This document shows positions 1-12,359 of a stretch of DNA of 64,000 nt, one piece after another. The position numbers were made by a program, and so were the translations under genes. The notes below the pieces were generated by a model. It had not been told where the DNA came from and searched no databases. It saw only the letters and a program-made list of their open reading frames with translations. This DNA is from Mytilus galloprovincialis (Eukaryota; Mollusca; Bivalvia; Mytilida; Mytilidae), in contig NC_134850.1 of assembly GCF_965363235.1 (NCBI RefSeq), positions 37,568,602 through 37,632,601 on the forward strand. Direction: 5' to 3'. The stretch's first letter is position 1, and the number at the start of each line of letters is the position of its first letter.

Positions 1-3000
1 CCACTTGTGTCAAGTATCTAGTGAACGATGATGAAAGACTTAGGTTACATTAGTTCCTCCTGTGTTTATTTTTTGGTGGCAGATGTAAAATTTCTACGAA
101 ACATGGTGTTAATGAATTTAAAAAAACTCATCATAGATATCAGGATTGAAATTTTGTATTTGCGCTAGACGCTCGTTTCGTCTACAAAAGACTCAGTAGG
201 GACGCTCGAATAAAAGTTAAAAAGGCCAAATAAAGTACAAAGTATAAGAGCATTGGGGTCCAAAAAATGTTGTATGTGTCTAGACAATATATTTCACTGC
301 TTTCGACAACTTTTAACGCGTATCACTGTGCTTTAATGCATAACTTATAACTGTTAACGGAAATTAACGACGGCTAGCTTTCTACAAACATCGGCTTTTT
401 TCTGGAGAGTTTATAAACATTATCTATATAATATTGATTAATATTTTGGGATACATATTTGAAAAAAAAACGAAATACAGCAAAAGGAAGAAACCACTTT
501 CAGGAAATTATTTGTTGATGAATAAAAGTTAACAGAAAAATGCAAATTGCACAGAATAAAATTGATAAACATTCAGATTATTGCGTAAGTGTCTGTATAT
601 TTTTGCAGCTGTTTGTCTCACACGGTATATAACACAAATTATGTAAATAGCATGTCGCACTTTCATTGTCTGCGTTATACCATTACAATGCCATACCGTC
701 AACTTATAATGTATATTGTGTCAGGCGTAGTTAACTTGGTTTGCAACGAGGCATGTACTTAAATATTTAATGTTCTCTGTCAAAACTATTAGTTTTATAT
801 GCCCGCGTCAATGACTACGTATGTCGGCCTATCTGTTCGGCCGGTCATTCGGCAGTCTCAATAGCGGATATAGGGGGGTTTGGAGTGGTTCGGACCCCCC
901 CCCCCCCCCGGCTTAAATATTTTAAATTAAATTTTGTGAGCAGATTTCATTCCAATCAATTTATACATGTTTGTAGACGTACATACATATGTACATGTAT
1001 CACACTTGGGTAAAATGGTCAGAATACGACAATTATCCACAACAGACTTTTTAGGATTATTTTGTAGATTAAATGTATGCCATTTTCTTTTATTGAAGTA
1101 TTTTTATCTGTAATGAAATAATTAAACGAATCTAAAAGGTTTATTTTGAGTCCCCATATACCGGATGAACAAAAACGTGTGCCAATCATTGAAAAACGTA
1201 AGGTTTGAAAACTTCTATAATGTTTAAAAACGCAACCCCCACCCGCTGTAGGCTCTGGATCCGCGCCTGAGTCTGTCAGTGTTATGATTACGTTTGTAAA
1301 TAAAACAGTCATATTTATCAAATTACAAGCGCTTAAAAGAACACTAAGGAGCATACGGTCCTGTTAGACGTGTATGGAAAAAAAACTATTTGAAGCTAAA
1401 CTAATAGTTATACTGACTTAATCCAATCATATTGCTGAAGATTCAATACAAATTACCGGTCCACATCATAATAAGTAAAATGGGTAGGGAGAAAATTACA
1501 GATGTTCTATAAAGTTCATTTTATGCAATAACGAATTTTATTCGTCAACCAAAATGTTTGGTATAATTTCTAAAACATATCATTCTGTATTGGTATAGTT
1601 TAAGGATATGTCAATTGCGTATTTAAGGCAATGAAAAATTTGGGCTTCAGAAGTCTTCAAAATTAATGACTTTACACAGAAAATACGCGGTTTTAATAGA
1701 TAGAATGTTATACAAATAATACATGGATACAAATTAAAATCATTTCTTAAAACTCTGCAAAAATTCCCTCACAAAATGTTATCACATACTATTAGTTGAA
1801 TTGTAATTTATTTGATTAACGGGAAATAATCCCATTTGAAATAGTTCAATCGCTAACTAATTAGACATCGTGCATTCTTTTTTTTTCAAAATTATTCAAG
1901 GTTTCTACGTCTCTGATACGTGTTCCCTTCTTTTATGGAAGTCCCCACAAGGCTTCCAGTAATAAAAAAAAACGAGTTCAAAAATAATTTTAACTGCGCC
2001 ACATTTTTTATGTGTCTGTCATGAATCTGTAACTTTGTCGTTTGTTGCTGTTACGGTATATCATATTTATGTTTCCCTATTGTTTTGTTCTTTAATGCAC
2101 ATTTTTTATATAAACAAATAAAGAACTGTTATTTTTTTCCATATCAGTCTCGTGCATTCCTGTCTGGTTTGACTCAATTCATGGTTTATGGTCCTCCAGT
2201 AACCGCAACAAAACAATAATTCGGTAAACATATAATTATATTCATCCAGTGACAATTACTTGGCATGTTCGCCATGATCTCTAAATTTGAATCATGCAAC
2301 TTTTACCACACGATTTAATGAGCAATTCTTTTACGTTTTTTCATAACTTTGCAGTTCATGGCATACATTTATGCGTCTAAGTGGTTGTGCCATCTTTCTC
2401 TGCATTTGTTTCACCCGGAAAATCACTATATGAAGTTTTCTTTCTTACTCGAATTTGAATATGAAGGAGTCTGCATCATATCTTTAAACATTTTTCAACA
2501 ATTTTACACATTTCAATAAAAATCGGAAAATTAGCTAGTGCTATATGTTGTTGTCTAAGGTATTGCAAATTTTACATGTTTTTGTAAAATTGCATCAAAG
2601 GACGTCCATAATCAAAGTTGAATTCATCTGTCTCCGAAATACAATGAATACAAACAAACATGTAGCTGCAATTCCAACAGGAATTTGGTTTTGGTTACGG
2701 ATGTCTATTATATATGTACAAAAAGATAATGTAGCTATAAATTACTCGAAAATTGCCAACTTGAGCCATCTTCGGGCGTTTATAATTTAAGCATGTTTAG
2801 TAAAAAGAAAAGCCATAATATCTCTAGAACCTCAAATTAAAACATGGAACTGTGATATTGGGAACTTGAGTGAAATAAAAGTTAAGAGTGTTTTTTTGTT
2901 GTTTTTTTAAATGGCTTTACTAAATGACTAATTTGAGAATGATTCTTTGATTTTTTTTGGATGTATTAATTTCCATGGTGTATACACAATAGTGTCTCTT

Positions 3001-3216
3001 TATCATATAATATGTATACCATTAAGTTATTTTTCTTTTTGATTGTGATCCTTTCTATACTTTGCCCTGCAAGTTTTCAACTTCCACATTCCATCATATT
3101 TTTTGGTAGGGTTAAATAAATCTAGCTTATATATAAAAATTAATATATACTTTCTGTTTTAATCAATTTTCTTGTATTGTGTGTTTTGAAATTGTGTTTA
3201 GCTTGCTTTCAGTAGC
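1..3216. other. Gene-free stretch
   Basis: No convincing coding exon was found. The stretch is AT-rich and contains one dispersed repeat copy near its start, a long poly-C run near 895-910 and a few short open frames with no recognisable protein character. Confidence 0.6.
118..275 (+). repeat. Dispersed repeat family R7 (CGTTTCGTCTAC core)
   Basis: The core reads as a GCGCTAGACGCTCGTTTCGT-type motif followed by a stretch around AAGACTCAGTAGGGACGCTC. The same arrangement recurs near 30330-30490 and 50757-50880, with a partial inverted copy near 26065-26135. It is non-coding and SINE-like in spread; class not assigned. Confidence 0.6.
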
Positions 3217-3235
3217 ATGATAGTTTTATATATAA

Positions 3236-3540
3236 TAAAATTGAGAATGGAAATGGGGAATGTGTCAAAGAGACAACAACCCGACCAAATAAAAAACAAC
3301 AGCAAAGGGTCACCAACAGGTCTTCAATGTAGCGAGAAATTCCCGCACCCGGAGGCGTCCTTCAGCTGGCCCCTAAACAAATATATACTAGTCCAGTGAT
3401 AATGAACGCCATACTAATTTCCAAATTGTACACAAGAAACTAAAATTAAAATAATACAAGACTAACAAAAGCCAGAGGCTCCTGACTTGGGACAGGCGCA
3501 AAAATGCGGCGGGGTTAAACATGTTTGTGAGATCTCAACC
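3236..3540 (+). repeat. SINE-like repeat R1, plus copy
   Basis: This begins with TTGAGAATGGAAATGGGGAA and ends with a tail containing GCGGCGGGGTTAAACATG. It is nearly identical to the reverse complement of 19584-19876 and close to that of 20079-20387. It lies just downstream of the GPCR gene and may supply 3' UTR sequence to it. The tail is shared with family R2. Confidence 0.75.
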
Positions 3541-3594
3541 CTCCCCCTATACCTCTAACCAAGAATATTTAATAATAACAACAATTTTTAATTT

Positions 3595-4689
3595 TCATTT
3601 GTTTTGTTTTCGACGACAATAAACTGACTGAATTCCATTTTTAAATCGGTCATCTGTGAACCCATAAACAAATGGATTCGAAACATTATTTATAAGAAGC
3701 AGTCTTATTCCAATCTGATACAAAGTTAATTCAAAGTTGTTTAATCCTGATTTAAACTCTATATCCAAACTTATGACACAGCTCAGCACTAAATATGGAG
3801 CAAAAACTATAATAAAAATTCCTGTTATAACTATAAGCGACCGTGTTGTTCTTAAAGTTGATAATCTCAAAGTTTTTATTGTACCTGCTGATAAATTTTG
3901 GTACAGCTCGACATGTTTACTACTATTTGAAATGTTTGACTGAACAGAGTCTAACCTCCCAATGGTAGAAATTTTTTGACGCATGTCTTCAGACAACTTC
4001 CGGCTGTCTCTGATGTTTGCATGACGACTAAAAACAACTTTTGAAATAGAAAAATATGCACATATTAGAATTGTCGAACATATAATGAACACGATGATCA
4101 TAAATCCTAAGTATGAATATAAAAACAAGGTTCCATGAAAGTCATCGTTAATGAAACACATATATCCAGTGGCGTTGGCGCTATTTCCTTCTAAACTGAC
4201 AATATGGTGTCCATTGAGAAAGTACATTGGAAGTGTAATAATAAGAGACAAGCATATGGCTAAACCACAAAGCCTTTTTGATGTCAAAACGGTCATTTGA
4301 TTTTTCATAGGGTTGCAAACTCTTCTGTACCTTTCTAATGCAATACAAACAAGTATAAATATCGAAGACATCAAGAGAAACGCATTATTAAATCTGAATA
4401 ACCTGCAGCCTACTTCGTTATAAAATGTATACGGTTTTGTCAAATCTAATATTTCCATTGGCATGTGCACTACACATGCAACCAAATCCACGATTGACAA
4501 AGCTATAACAAAAACAGTATACGTTGAAGCTTTTCTGTCTGCACGTGAGAACAATATTAGCACGTGAATGTTCCCAATAATTCCAATAAAACTAAGTATC
4601 CCAATGTAAATAATGCAAGGAATTCTCTGTAGTATAGCTTCATCTGTCATACGCGAAATAATGTCTTCCTCTGTTTCCGTGAAATTCAT
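3595..4689 (-). CDS. Rhodopsin-class (class A) G-protein-coupled receptor, orphan
   Basis: A seven-transmembrane receptor of 364 residues in the plasma membrane that would signal through heterotrimeric G proteins. Numbering from the ATG at 4689 (an in-frame GTG lies just upstream), landmarks are the TM1 GN pair near residue 39-40, the TM2 Asp near 68, the extracellular Cys at the top of TM3 near 95, an ERY version of the DRY motif at 119-121, an extracellular loop 2 Cys near 178, FAPY in TM6 near 297-300, and NPFVY in TM7 at 338-342. An N-glycosylation sequon (NFT) sits at the N-terminus. Loop 3 is long and Ser/Lys/Arg-rich. The usual TM4 Trp and the TM6 CWxP Cys-Trp are absent. The coding sequence is uninterrupted; a 5' UTR intron is likely. 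The ligand cannot be told from sequence; peptide-type receptors are possible. Confidence 0.9.
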   Translation of the reverse strand: MNFTETEEDIISRMTDEAILQRIPCIIYIGILSFIGIIGNIHVLILFSRADRKASTYTVFVIALSIVDLVACVVHMPMEILDLTKPYTFYNEVGCRLFRFNNAFLLMSSIFILVCIALERYRRVCNPMKNQMTVLTSKRLCGLAICLSLIITLPMYFLNGHHIVSLEGNSANATGYMCFINDDFHGTLFLYSYLGFMIIVFIICSTILICAYFSISKVVFSRHANIRDSRKLSEDMRQKISTIGRLDSVQSNISNSSKHVELYQNLSAGTIKTLRLSTLRTTRSLIVITGIFIIVFAPYLVLSCVISLDIEFKSGLNNFELTLYQIGIRLLLINNVSNPFVYGFTDDRFKNGIQSVYCRRKQNK

Positions 4690-4695
4690 CACTTT

Positions 4696-4714
4696 TTACA
4701 TCTATTTAACCTGC
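4696..4714 (-). promoter_or_regulatory. Putative 5' UTR splice acceptor and minimal uORF of the GPCR gene
   Basis: On the minus strand a T-rich tract ends in GCAG at 4711-4714, which looks like a 3' splice site. The leader then reads ATG TAA at 4701-4696, a start directly followed by a stop, seven bases before the GPCR start codon. This suggests an upstream non-coding exon and possible translational damping. Inferred from sequence only. Confidence 0.4.
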
Positions 4715-4719
4715 AAAAA

Positions 4720-6170
4720 AACCAATCAAATATTTACTTAATCAGCTGATAACTGACATACTTCACAATTCATGCTCTACATACATTCAGTGATTTTAGA
4801 ATTTGAAGTGTATTACAAACACATTTTTTTGTTTCTTTACACAACCCATTAGCTTTGTACTGCTTGATCTTTAATATGTATAACATGTATAAAAGAGGCA
4901 AGATTTTTATTGTTCGACTTATGTAATTATAGCGCTTTGTGTCATCATCACGTTTATGTTTCCATTGTACTTCAATACAAAGAAATGTGTAATAAGAGGT
5001 CGGAACAAATGATACTTAATGTATTTTTATATCTGTTTACATATATTTGATGATAAACAATGTGTAAAATGCCTTCGTTAATTATATTACGTAAGGATCA
5101 TGTTTCTTTCAATTACTCTGAATACAACATGATTCATTAACGATATTTGCTATATGTTTGGGGTCATTCAATGATTGTCTCACTAAGTTGACAATGTTTT
5201 TTCTTTTTCTCGCAATATTCGACGTACTACATGTACAAGTAAAGAAGCATATCGGTGTAACGCTTGGATATTGTTTTCGAAAGACATAATCTCGCTCTGG
5301 ACACAAGTCTCTTTTCTCTCTTTGAACATATATCTTCTTCGCTCTCTCCCTCTCTTCTCTCTCTCGCGCATTTATTTAACAAAATAATTTAATCAATACT
5401 TCATAATAAGTCCGATATTGAAAAGCGATCAAACTTTATAATTGTCTGTTCAAGGCCAAGAACGACTAAACCAAATAGAGCAGAATTGTATTATCTTTAT
5501 AAATGTTTCGTATTTCGTATATAAATAGTACTTTGTGACGCTACATTGGATTATTCTTTGTGAAAGTAGTATTTAGCACTTCTTTGATGTAATGCGTCAT
5601 CAGCAAACAACTTTCATATCAAATTAGATTCTTTCGTCATCTTATCATTTTATTACAAACATAAGAAATCTTGTCTGCAATTACACCAATCTTTCTTTTT
5701 AAATTTCTATAAATTGTCTTGCATCGTTTGAATAGCATTGATCAGAAGTCCATTACTAGTCATGAACTTCTGATTTCATTCATGCTGTAATTATAAAACC
5801 GATATACGGTTTAGTTTAATATTAGTTACTTTGTTTTAGTTGTTGTATGTCAATATCAATTTTACATATTGTTTGATGGTTTAAAATTGCTTAACGGCAT
5901 TGCAAATTGTTTATGTATATTCAATCCCATAGAAAAAACCTCCATAAAAACCATATAAACAAATTATGGTGGATTGTCGGGGAAATTACACGGTCACTAC
6001 ACGGAAAACACTGATAAGAAAATAATTAGGTTTCTGCTTTGCAATGAGCCATATACGAACCATCAAAGACTTATTGCAAGTTGTATAGAAACTGCAGAGA
6101 GCATGACACTCTCTCAAAAAATAAACCATCGGAGTTGAATCTGAAATTATCCTGGGACTATAAAAAAGAA
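4720..6170. other. Gene-free stretch upstream of the GPCR
   Basis: AT-rich sequence without a recognisable exon. It would include the GPCR promoter and any 5' UTR exon, neither of which can be placed. A CT-rich microsatellite lies at 5306-5371. Confidence 0.5.
5306..5371. repeat. CT-rich microsatellite
   Basis: A run of TCTC/CTCTCT units broken by short AT interruptions. Open frames over it are low-complexity Arg/Glu artefacts. Confidence 0.7.
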
Positions 6171-6171
6171 G

Positions 6172-6610
6172 ATATGGTATGATTGACAATGAAACAACTG
6201 TCAACAAGAGACCAAATGACACAGAAATTAACAGCTATAGGTCGACTTACGACCTTCAACAAAGAACAAAGCTCTTACCGCATAGTCAGTTATAAAAGGC
6301 CCAAAAATTACAAGCGTAAAACAATTCAAACGAGAAAACTAACGGCCTCATTAATGAAAAAACATATTAACGAAAAGCAATAATGTAACACAACAAAAAA
6401 CGACAACCACTAAATTACAGACTCCTAACTTGGGACACTCAGGCACATACATACATAATGCGGCGGGGTTAAACATGTAAGCGGGATCCCAACCCTCCCT
6501 CCGGGGACCGTGGTCTAGCAGTTCAACATTTGAACGAACTATAAGAATCGGTTGAACAAGGCTTTATTCATCAGATGGATACAAATATAAATACATGTAA
6601 CAAAAACACA
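6172..6610 (+). repeat. Dispersed repeat family R2, long copy
   Basis: The family head is a TGGTATGATTGACAATGAAA-like stretch, then a middle with GACACAGAAATTAACA and CATAGTCAG, then a tail with GCGGCGGGGTTAAACATGTA. Recognisable copies occur at 11760-12350, 38930-39215, 39222-39530, 45945-46218 and 46225-46530. Inverted or partial copies occur near 40735-40875, 47395-47530, 49150-49270, 50915-51030, 52375-52535, 61690-61930 and 62740-62850. No coding capacity. Confidence 0.75.
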
Positions 6611-8197
6611 GGGTGGACGTGACAGGGTATTTGTACATCAGAACAACAAAAAGACACTTATTACAGATCTGAGAGTACTCGCAGTTACTGACAGCTAGTC
6701 CAAAGCTAATAACAACTAAAAATCATGCATCTTAGACTAAACTATATATATTTACACATATTTACACATCCGTAATATACATACGTGGATAGTTATTATA
6801 AAGCAACAAAGAATTAGGGAAATATTTAAGAATAACTTCTTCATGACTATGAAAATAAGGAGGAAATATTCAGCATTTTAATTGTTTCGAGTTGGCACAT
6901 CAATTTATAAACTGAGTTTAATTTTGTATTAAACAGTATTGCGTACATCATATCTTAAAGTAGTATATTATGTACTTTACGCATATAAACAAGTACAGCA
7001 AGTTTTAATAATTAAAATATCGTACTTGTTGGGAATAACGTATAAGAACAATTATATCAAATCATTTGAAAAACTGCACTGAAAAAGTATAATGCATGAA
7101 ACATTTTTAAATATTTGACATGCAATACATACTAGAGCAATTAACAAATTTACCGTATATTTCGTGCATTTCTTGTACACGAGATGTTGTTTTAACCATG
7201 CACGCACCTTACTGGGATTTGTTATCGACCTTCATCAAAGTCGTTTAAGTATATAATTATAAAAACCTTTATTAAAACTAAATTTGAAAACGCTATATAA
7301 AACTTTTCATTAATAGTAGAAATAAATAGAAATATTGCGTTTCTAATTGAAGTTTTCTGCGATAAAGACTTATCAGATTTGAAAAATTACAGTCTTTAGA
7401 TCTCTAACAATCAATGAACGAGAAGAAATTTTTTATAACAAACCCATCAGTCGATCTTTAGAAAGATACGTAAGATATGTTAGTGTTCGTCGTCCTTTTC
7501 CAGTTTTCATTTATTGACAAATTAATCGTCAGAATTAGATAGTGTTGCATGATAAATTCTACTGACTTACCCAGGAATATGAATAAAAAAAGATGTGGTG
7601 TACACGTTTCACATCAGGTCACAGAAACCAATGATTCAAATAACTAAAACACATCTAGAGTTCTACATGTATATATAGTTTTAAACAAAAGGAAAGTGTC
7701 TATAAAAATGACAAGTTTTAAATTGCCCCGAGGGAGAAAAAAAAGTTGTTAAAATTTCAATAGAGACTGTCAAAAATATACTGTTCTTATAACAAAAGAA
7801 ATCCAGTAGAGTACCGCTGATAAGGTGTCTGTTTGTAGACTTGGTACATAAACATGTAGCGGGGGACAAACTAGTTTTTGATTTAATCTCAGCCCTCCCC
7901 ATCCATATTTACATATTCACACATTCATGAATCGCAATTCATATTTAAATTTAGAAAAAAAGGTTAACGTAGATATACCCATTGAAAATTGTTTCGCAAC
8001 GTAAAATGGCTAATATTACAGGTATTTTAGGAAGCGATACAGATTTGATATACGCGATTATTACAGAGGGTAACAGGAATGCATTGAAGATTCGCATGTA
8101 TTTTCAAAACAAGTTTAAAGCTATTTTGAATATATAATAATTTTGACAGACCCTCAGTAATTGGGTTTAATAATCTTCGGAAAAAGTTAGGTTGCTT
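6611..8197. other. Gene-free stretch
   Basis: AT-rich sequence with no convincing exon. A short segment near 7850-7905 resembles the tail of family R2. Confidence 0.5.
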
Positions 8198-8201
8198 TTA
8201 A

Positions 8202-9055
8202 GGATGTTTGCTCCTCTACTTTTTGAATTTTGCCAGATTTTCGGATCCTCTGGTTTTATCCATGTATCAACTTTAAAAAAAATTTGCCCACTAACCCCTA
8301 ATTTTCTGTTCATATTTTTATAACATATAATTTAAAAAGCCATATTTAAAAATCTTATGACATCCTTGATATTTTTTCATAGTTTTTTAAACAAAAAAGG
8401 TGCCAATGTTAAGTGAAAGAAAAATCTAGAGAGAATTATTTCCCGACAATTTTTCAACGGCTTATTTAGGTGTCAGACCACCAATTACTCCCTCCAATTT
8501 AGAACGTATGTAAAAGTAGCCCTACTCTGACACAAAATAGTGCTTTTGATGTCCTTGTTTACTTAAACTAACCAACAAATTTGCAGAAATGAAACTTTTG
8601 GTGAAAGAGAAATATATCTAGATCATTTTGAGCCAAAATTTACTTGTCGATGAGTTTGCATTAAAAATTGAGGATTAATGCGCTCCATAGTATACTAATT
8701 TTAGATTTCCAGAAAACCAGGTTTTTGTTTTGGAGTACCTCTGTTTGATGGTCAGTTATTTTGTTAGAAGGCTTTAAAGGTATGGTGAAAATTGGCATGT
8801 AGAAAGCTGATACATGTACAATTAAGGATATACCTGGTTTCTATGAAGTTAAACTTAAGGTAAAATATTTAGAAAGCTGTGAAAATTGCAAAATTTGGTT
8901 GAACAGATAGGGATTTTTAATTGGTGGTCTGACACCTTATATCTCGAAATCAAGCACTCTATTTTGTCTGCTTTTTAGTTTCTTTATTTAAATACTTTCA
9001 ATTTATAACAGTCTTTTAAAAAGCTTGTTATTTTTAAACAGAGTAGCGAACATCC
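8202..9055. mobile_element. TTAA-flanked TIR element (piggyBac-style MITE), host of a nested element
   Basis: The ends read GGATGTTTGCTCCTC on the left and the near-perfect inverse GGATGTTCGCTACTC on the right. Both are flanked by TTAA (8198-8201 and 9056-9059), the target duplication typical of piggyBac-type elements. There is no transposase ORF, so it is non-autonomous. It contains another TIR element at 8469-8936. The superfamily is inferred from the target site only. Confidence 0.6.
8469..8936. mobile_element. Nested TIR element with TTA target duplication (PIF/Harbinger-style MITE)
   Basis: A perfect 19-base inverted repeat, GGTGTCAGACCACCAATTA, forms both ends. TTA flanks it at 8466-8468 and 8937-8939. 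Three-base TTA/TAA duplications are the hallmark of PIF/Harbinger transposons. About 470 bases long, no coding capacity. It sits inside the TTAA-flanked element at 8202-9055, so it inserted later. Confidence 0.7.
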
Positions 9056-9059
9056 TTAA

Positions 9060-11310
9060 CACAATTTTAAGACAAAGTGTTGACTGTGACAAGTTTTGTG
9101 TTTCTTTTGGCAATTTATGTCTTTTGTTCATTGGCGAGCAGGCTACCTTGTATGGTGTAATCAGGGATTTATTTACTTTTGAGACTATATAGCGTATTGT
9201 GGGCACATTCTGAATAAAATTATTTAAAAAAAAATACCAAAAAAATCCGAGACATTGACCTGAACGAGTCCAGAGTTGATTATACATTTTTTTTCATATT
9301 ATTGCTATACATTATATACATTAAGAAGCTTAAATTATCACACGACTACACATATGTTGTTCAGCATAATTCTTTATAGATTGTTCTAGGACTTTTTAGC
9401 CAGTCAAGGTCATTAAACACTCCCGTAGTAGATATGTTAGATTGATAAATATTAATTTTCTCATAAAATCATACAATTCTGTACCAAATCAAATGATGTT
9501 TGTATTAGATACACTTTGAGGGCGTTAGTCCAAATCGAAGTATCTAATTAACACCAATATATTATTGCCAATGAATAAAGAATGAAAGGTTTTGAAATGA
9601 TTTAGTACGTGGGCCTTTTAACAACTTGACCATATGTCGTTGAAAAGCATGATAAATGTAGGGTATCAAATTTCATATATTGTGAAATCGGTGTAAAGGA
9701 TATTCCACGACCAGTGGCAAATATTTCATGCATGTGCAGATCGATGATATGGTTGTTAACATTTATAATATTTATAATTCACAAATGAGTAAATATATTA
9801 GTTTATGTTATAAAGAAAAGTTTGATCATATTCACTTCTTTTCTAACCGTAATTGATAGCCAATTATTAACTTCTCCATCAAATATCACATTTAATTATC
9901 TCGTTTGAAGTTACACAAATGTTACGGAACTACTATTTATAATTCTAATTTTCTTGGAATGCCCAAAAAATCATAGACTTTGAAGATTATTACGATGGAT
10001 ATAAGATACGAAGTTTGTATGTATGCTGATGGATTAAACATTATTCTTAGTTTGTAGAGGAGAATTGTAGGATTAGGGAGTCAAAAGAACTTATATCAAA
10101 CCAAATAAATTAAAAATGATTTCCTCTTTTATTACTGAACGTTAAAGTGCGAAGGGCGTACATGAGAATGTTGTGTTTCATAAGTGTTAAAATGAGTAAT
10201 GTTACATCTCTGTTTTTTTATTAAGTTATATTAAGGTCATAAAATGTCTTTGGATGTGTAAAATGTAAAGTCTTTTTAAACGAAAGTCTGTATTAACTAT
10301 TGAATACATTTTTCATTCTCGCTTTTGTTAACTCCATATTTACTATATTGGCTTAAAATACTTTAAGATGTCGTACTAGAAGATTTCGGTTGTGCTTCAA
10401 TTTAAAATATATTTAAATGTGTTAAAAACAAGGTCTAAATGAATGTTCAACTCACTTAAAAGTGGCTACTTTAACAAGCCTTTAACTAATGTTAAAATCT
10501 AATATAAACCCACTTTGACCCATTAATACATTAAGTGATCTCCCTTCATTTTATAGATACAAATCTGGTTGATTCTATTCAAGTGTTTTTTTCTCATTTT
10601 CCTGTTCTATTATTTCTAATAACTTATGGTTTGCATTTTGTGTCTGCTTAACATTTTCACCACTTAAAAATAAGACAAAGATGTTCGACGGACGTAAGGC
10701 GTCCAGCAGCCTATCAAGTTCGACAATATTTAGGATGAGATCGAGATTGTGATATTATCAAAATCATAGTTAGTAAAAATGTACTCTACACGACGGGACG
10801 TGCAGCAATTCAACGAACTGATTCACGTGATTTTTAGAAATCCTGTCATATTCTCCGGACTATGGACCATAGAACCTTAACTATTTCATCTTTGGGAGCA
10901 CAAAAGCCAAATTTAAAGTGCTTTGTTTAACAGTGTAGGGATTGAAGTAACTATTTTCCGTAATATTGGCGAGCCCGCACGCACGATTTGTTCTAAATGT
11001 GAAAGATTCTGGACAGTCGATCGGAAAACAAATTCAAACAAACTTTACATGACGTAAATATTTATAAAACTACTGTGTACACTATTTGTGTTCTCCCTCT
11101 TTTTCCATCTTTCCTTAAATTTTGCTTCCAAACATGTTTAATTGCATTGGTTGTTTGAATGTCAAAAACATAAATTTGAAAAAGGGAGGGTTATTTACAT
11201 TTACAAAAGTGGTCTTTCAAGATGAAAAGAAAATTAAAAAAATATATATTTATACTTAGCTTTTCACAATACACAGTGAGTAATGAATTTCAAGCAGGAA
11301 AGCACGGGAA
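9060..11310. other. Gene-free stretch
   Basis: AT-rich sequence with short open frames only; no exon, RNA gene or clear repeat recognised. Confidence 0.5.
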
Positions 11311-11319
11311 AATTGAAAA

Positions 11320-11510
11320 TGCGTCAAATGAAAATAACAGCTAACGGTACACCACGAGGTAGACCCGACGCCTGTCCAATGTGAAAGACATGGATCCATG
11401 TTCAAGTATATGTAACATAGTTGCACATTGCGTTAAATGAAAATAACAGCTTAGACCGGTCGTCCAATGTGAAAGACAGGGATACATATATGTGTTACAT
11501 AGCTAAATGT
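11320..11510. repeat. Two-copy direct tandem repeat of about 110 bases
   Basis: Both copies contain AAATGAAAATAACAGCT followed by GTCCAATGTGAAAGACA and a TGTAACATAG-like end. The second copy starts near 11431 and is slightly shortened. Confidence 0.65.
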
Positions 11511-11759
11511 ATATTTATTTATATGTGTGTTGTACGTATTAATAAATAAATGTTACAACCCCGTTATCAGACAAAGCAAGATGCCAGCTGACCATTTACC
11601 CAGTCTTTATTATAAACAAACCAATTGTCCTTTATTAATAAAAATTAAGTTGTATACCTTAGTTTCCAGATCCTTAATTGACATCCAATAAGCTTACGAG
11701 ATGATCAGCATAACCTCACTATGTGCTTGTATTAACGAACTGCGTGTATAGTTATTAAC

Positions 11760-12350
11760 GTTTTTTGGATCAGCAGACGACTTTACACAGAAAATAACAA
11801 CTATTGGCCAACGTATGGTCTTCAACAATGAGCAAAGCTCATGCCGCATAGTTAGCTATAAAAAGTCCCCGAAATGACAATGTAAAACAATTCAAAGGAG
11901 AAAACTAGCGGCCTAACTTATGTACAAAAAAAAAAAATGAACGAAAAACAAATATGTAACACATAAGCAAATGACAACCACTGAATTACAGGCTACTAGC
12001 TTGGGACAGGCACACACCTAGACAATGTGGCGGGGCCAAACATGCCAGCGAGATCCCCCCCCCCTTTACCCCAACCCTAACCTGGGACAACCGTGCAACC
12101 AGAGGCGGATTTAGAGGGGGGCCCGGGCCCCCCCTTTTTGGAAAAAAATTTGGTTGCCTATATAGGGAATCACTGAAGCGTGACTGAAGCGGGCCCCCTC
12201 TTAGGTCAGTCAGTGGGCCCCTACTTATGAAAATTTCTGGATCCGCCACTGGCAACAGTACAACACAAGAACGAACTATAAAAATCAGTTGAAAAAGACT
12301 TAACTCATCAGATGGATAAAAATACAAATACCACAAATACAAATTCAATT
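11760..12350 (+). repeat. Family R2 copy interrupted by a small TIR element
   Basis: R2 sequence runs to about 12099 and resumes at 12252 with the same tail seen after 6500 (GAACGAACTATAA and CATCAGATGGAT). A 152-base element interrupts it. Confidence 0.65.
12100..12251. mobile_element. CAGWGGCGGATCC-type TIR element, 5-bp target duplication
   Basis: The left end CAGAGGCGGATTTAGA is mirrored by a right end whose inverse is CAGTGGCGGATCCAGA. GCAAC flanks both sides (12095-12099 and 12252-12256). Relatives occur at 35463-35600, 37709-37830 and 38170-38292. The CAG termini recall hAT elements, but the duplication is five rather than eight bases. Confidence 0.6.
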
Positions 12351-12359
12351 TTCGACATT

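Noticed and set aside
880..912. Poly-C run next to a short G-rich stretch, resembling the homopolymer-bearing TIR elements
   Set aside because: No inverted ends or target duplication could be found around it.
11986..12348. A 120-codon minus-strand open frame with a Gly/Pro-rich segment
   Set aside because: It spans an R2 copy and the GGCGGATCC-type element inserted in it, so the translated text is repeat DNA.
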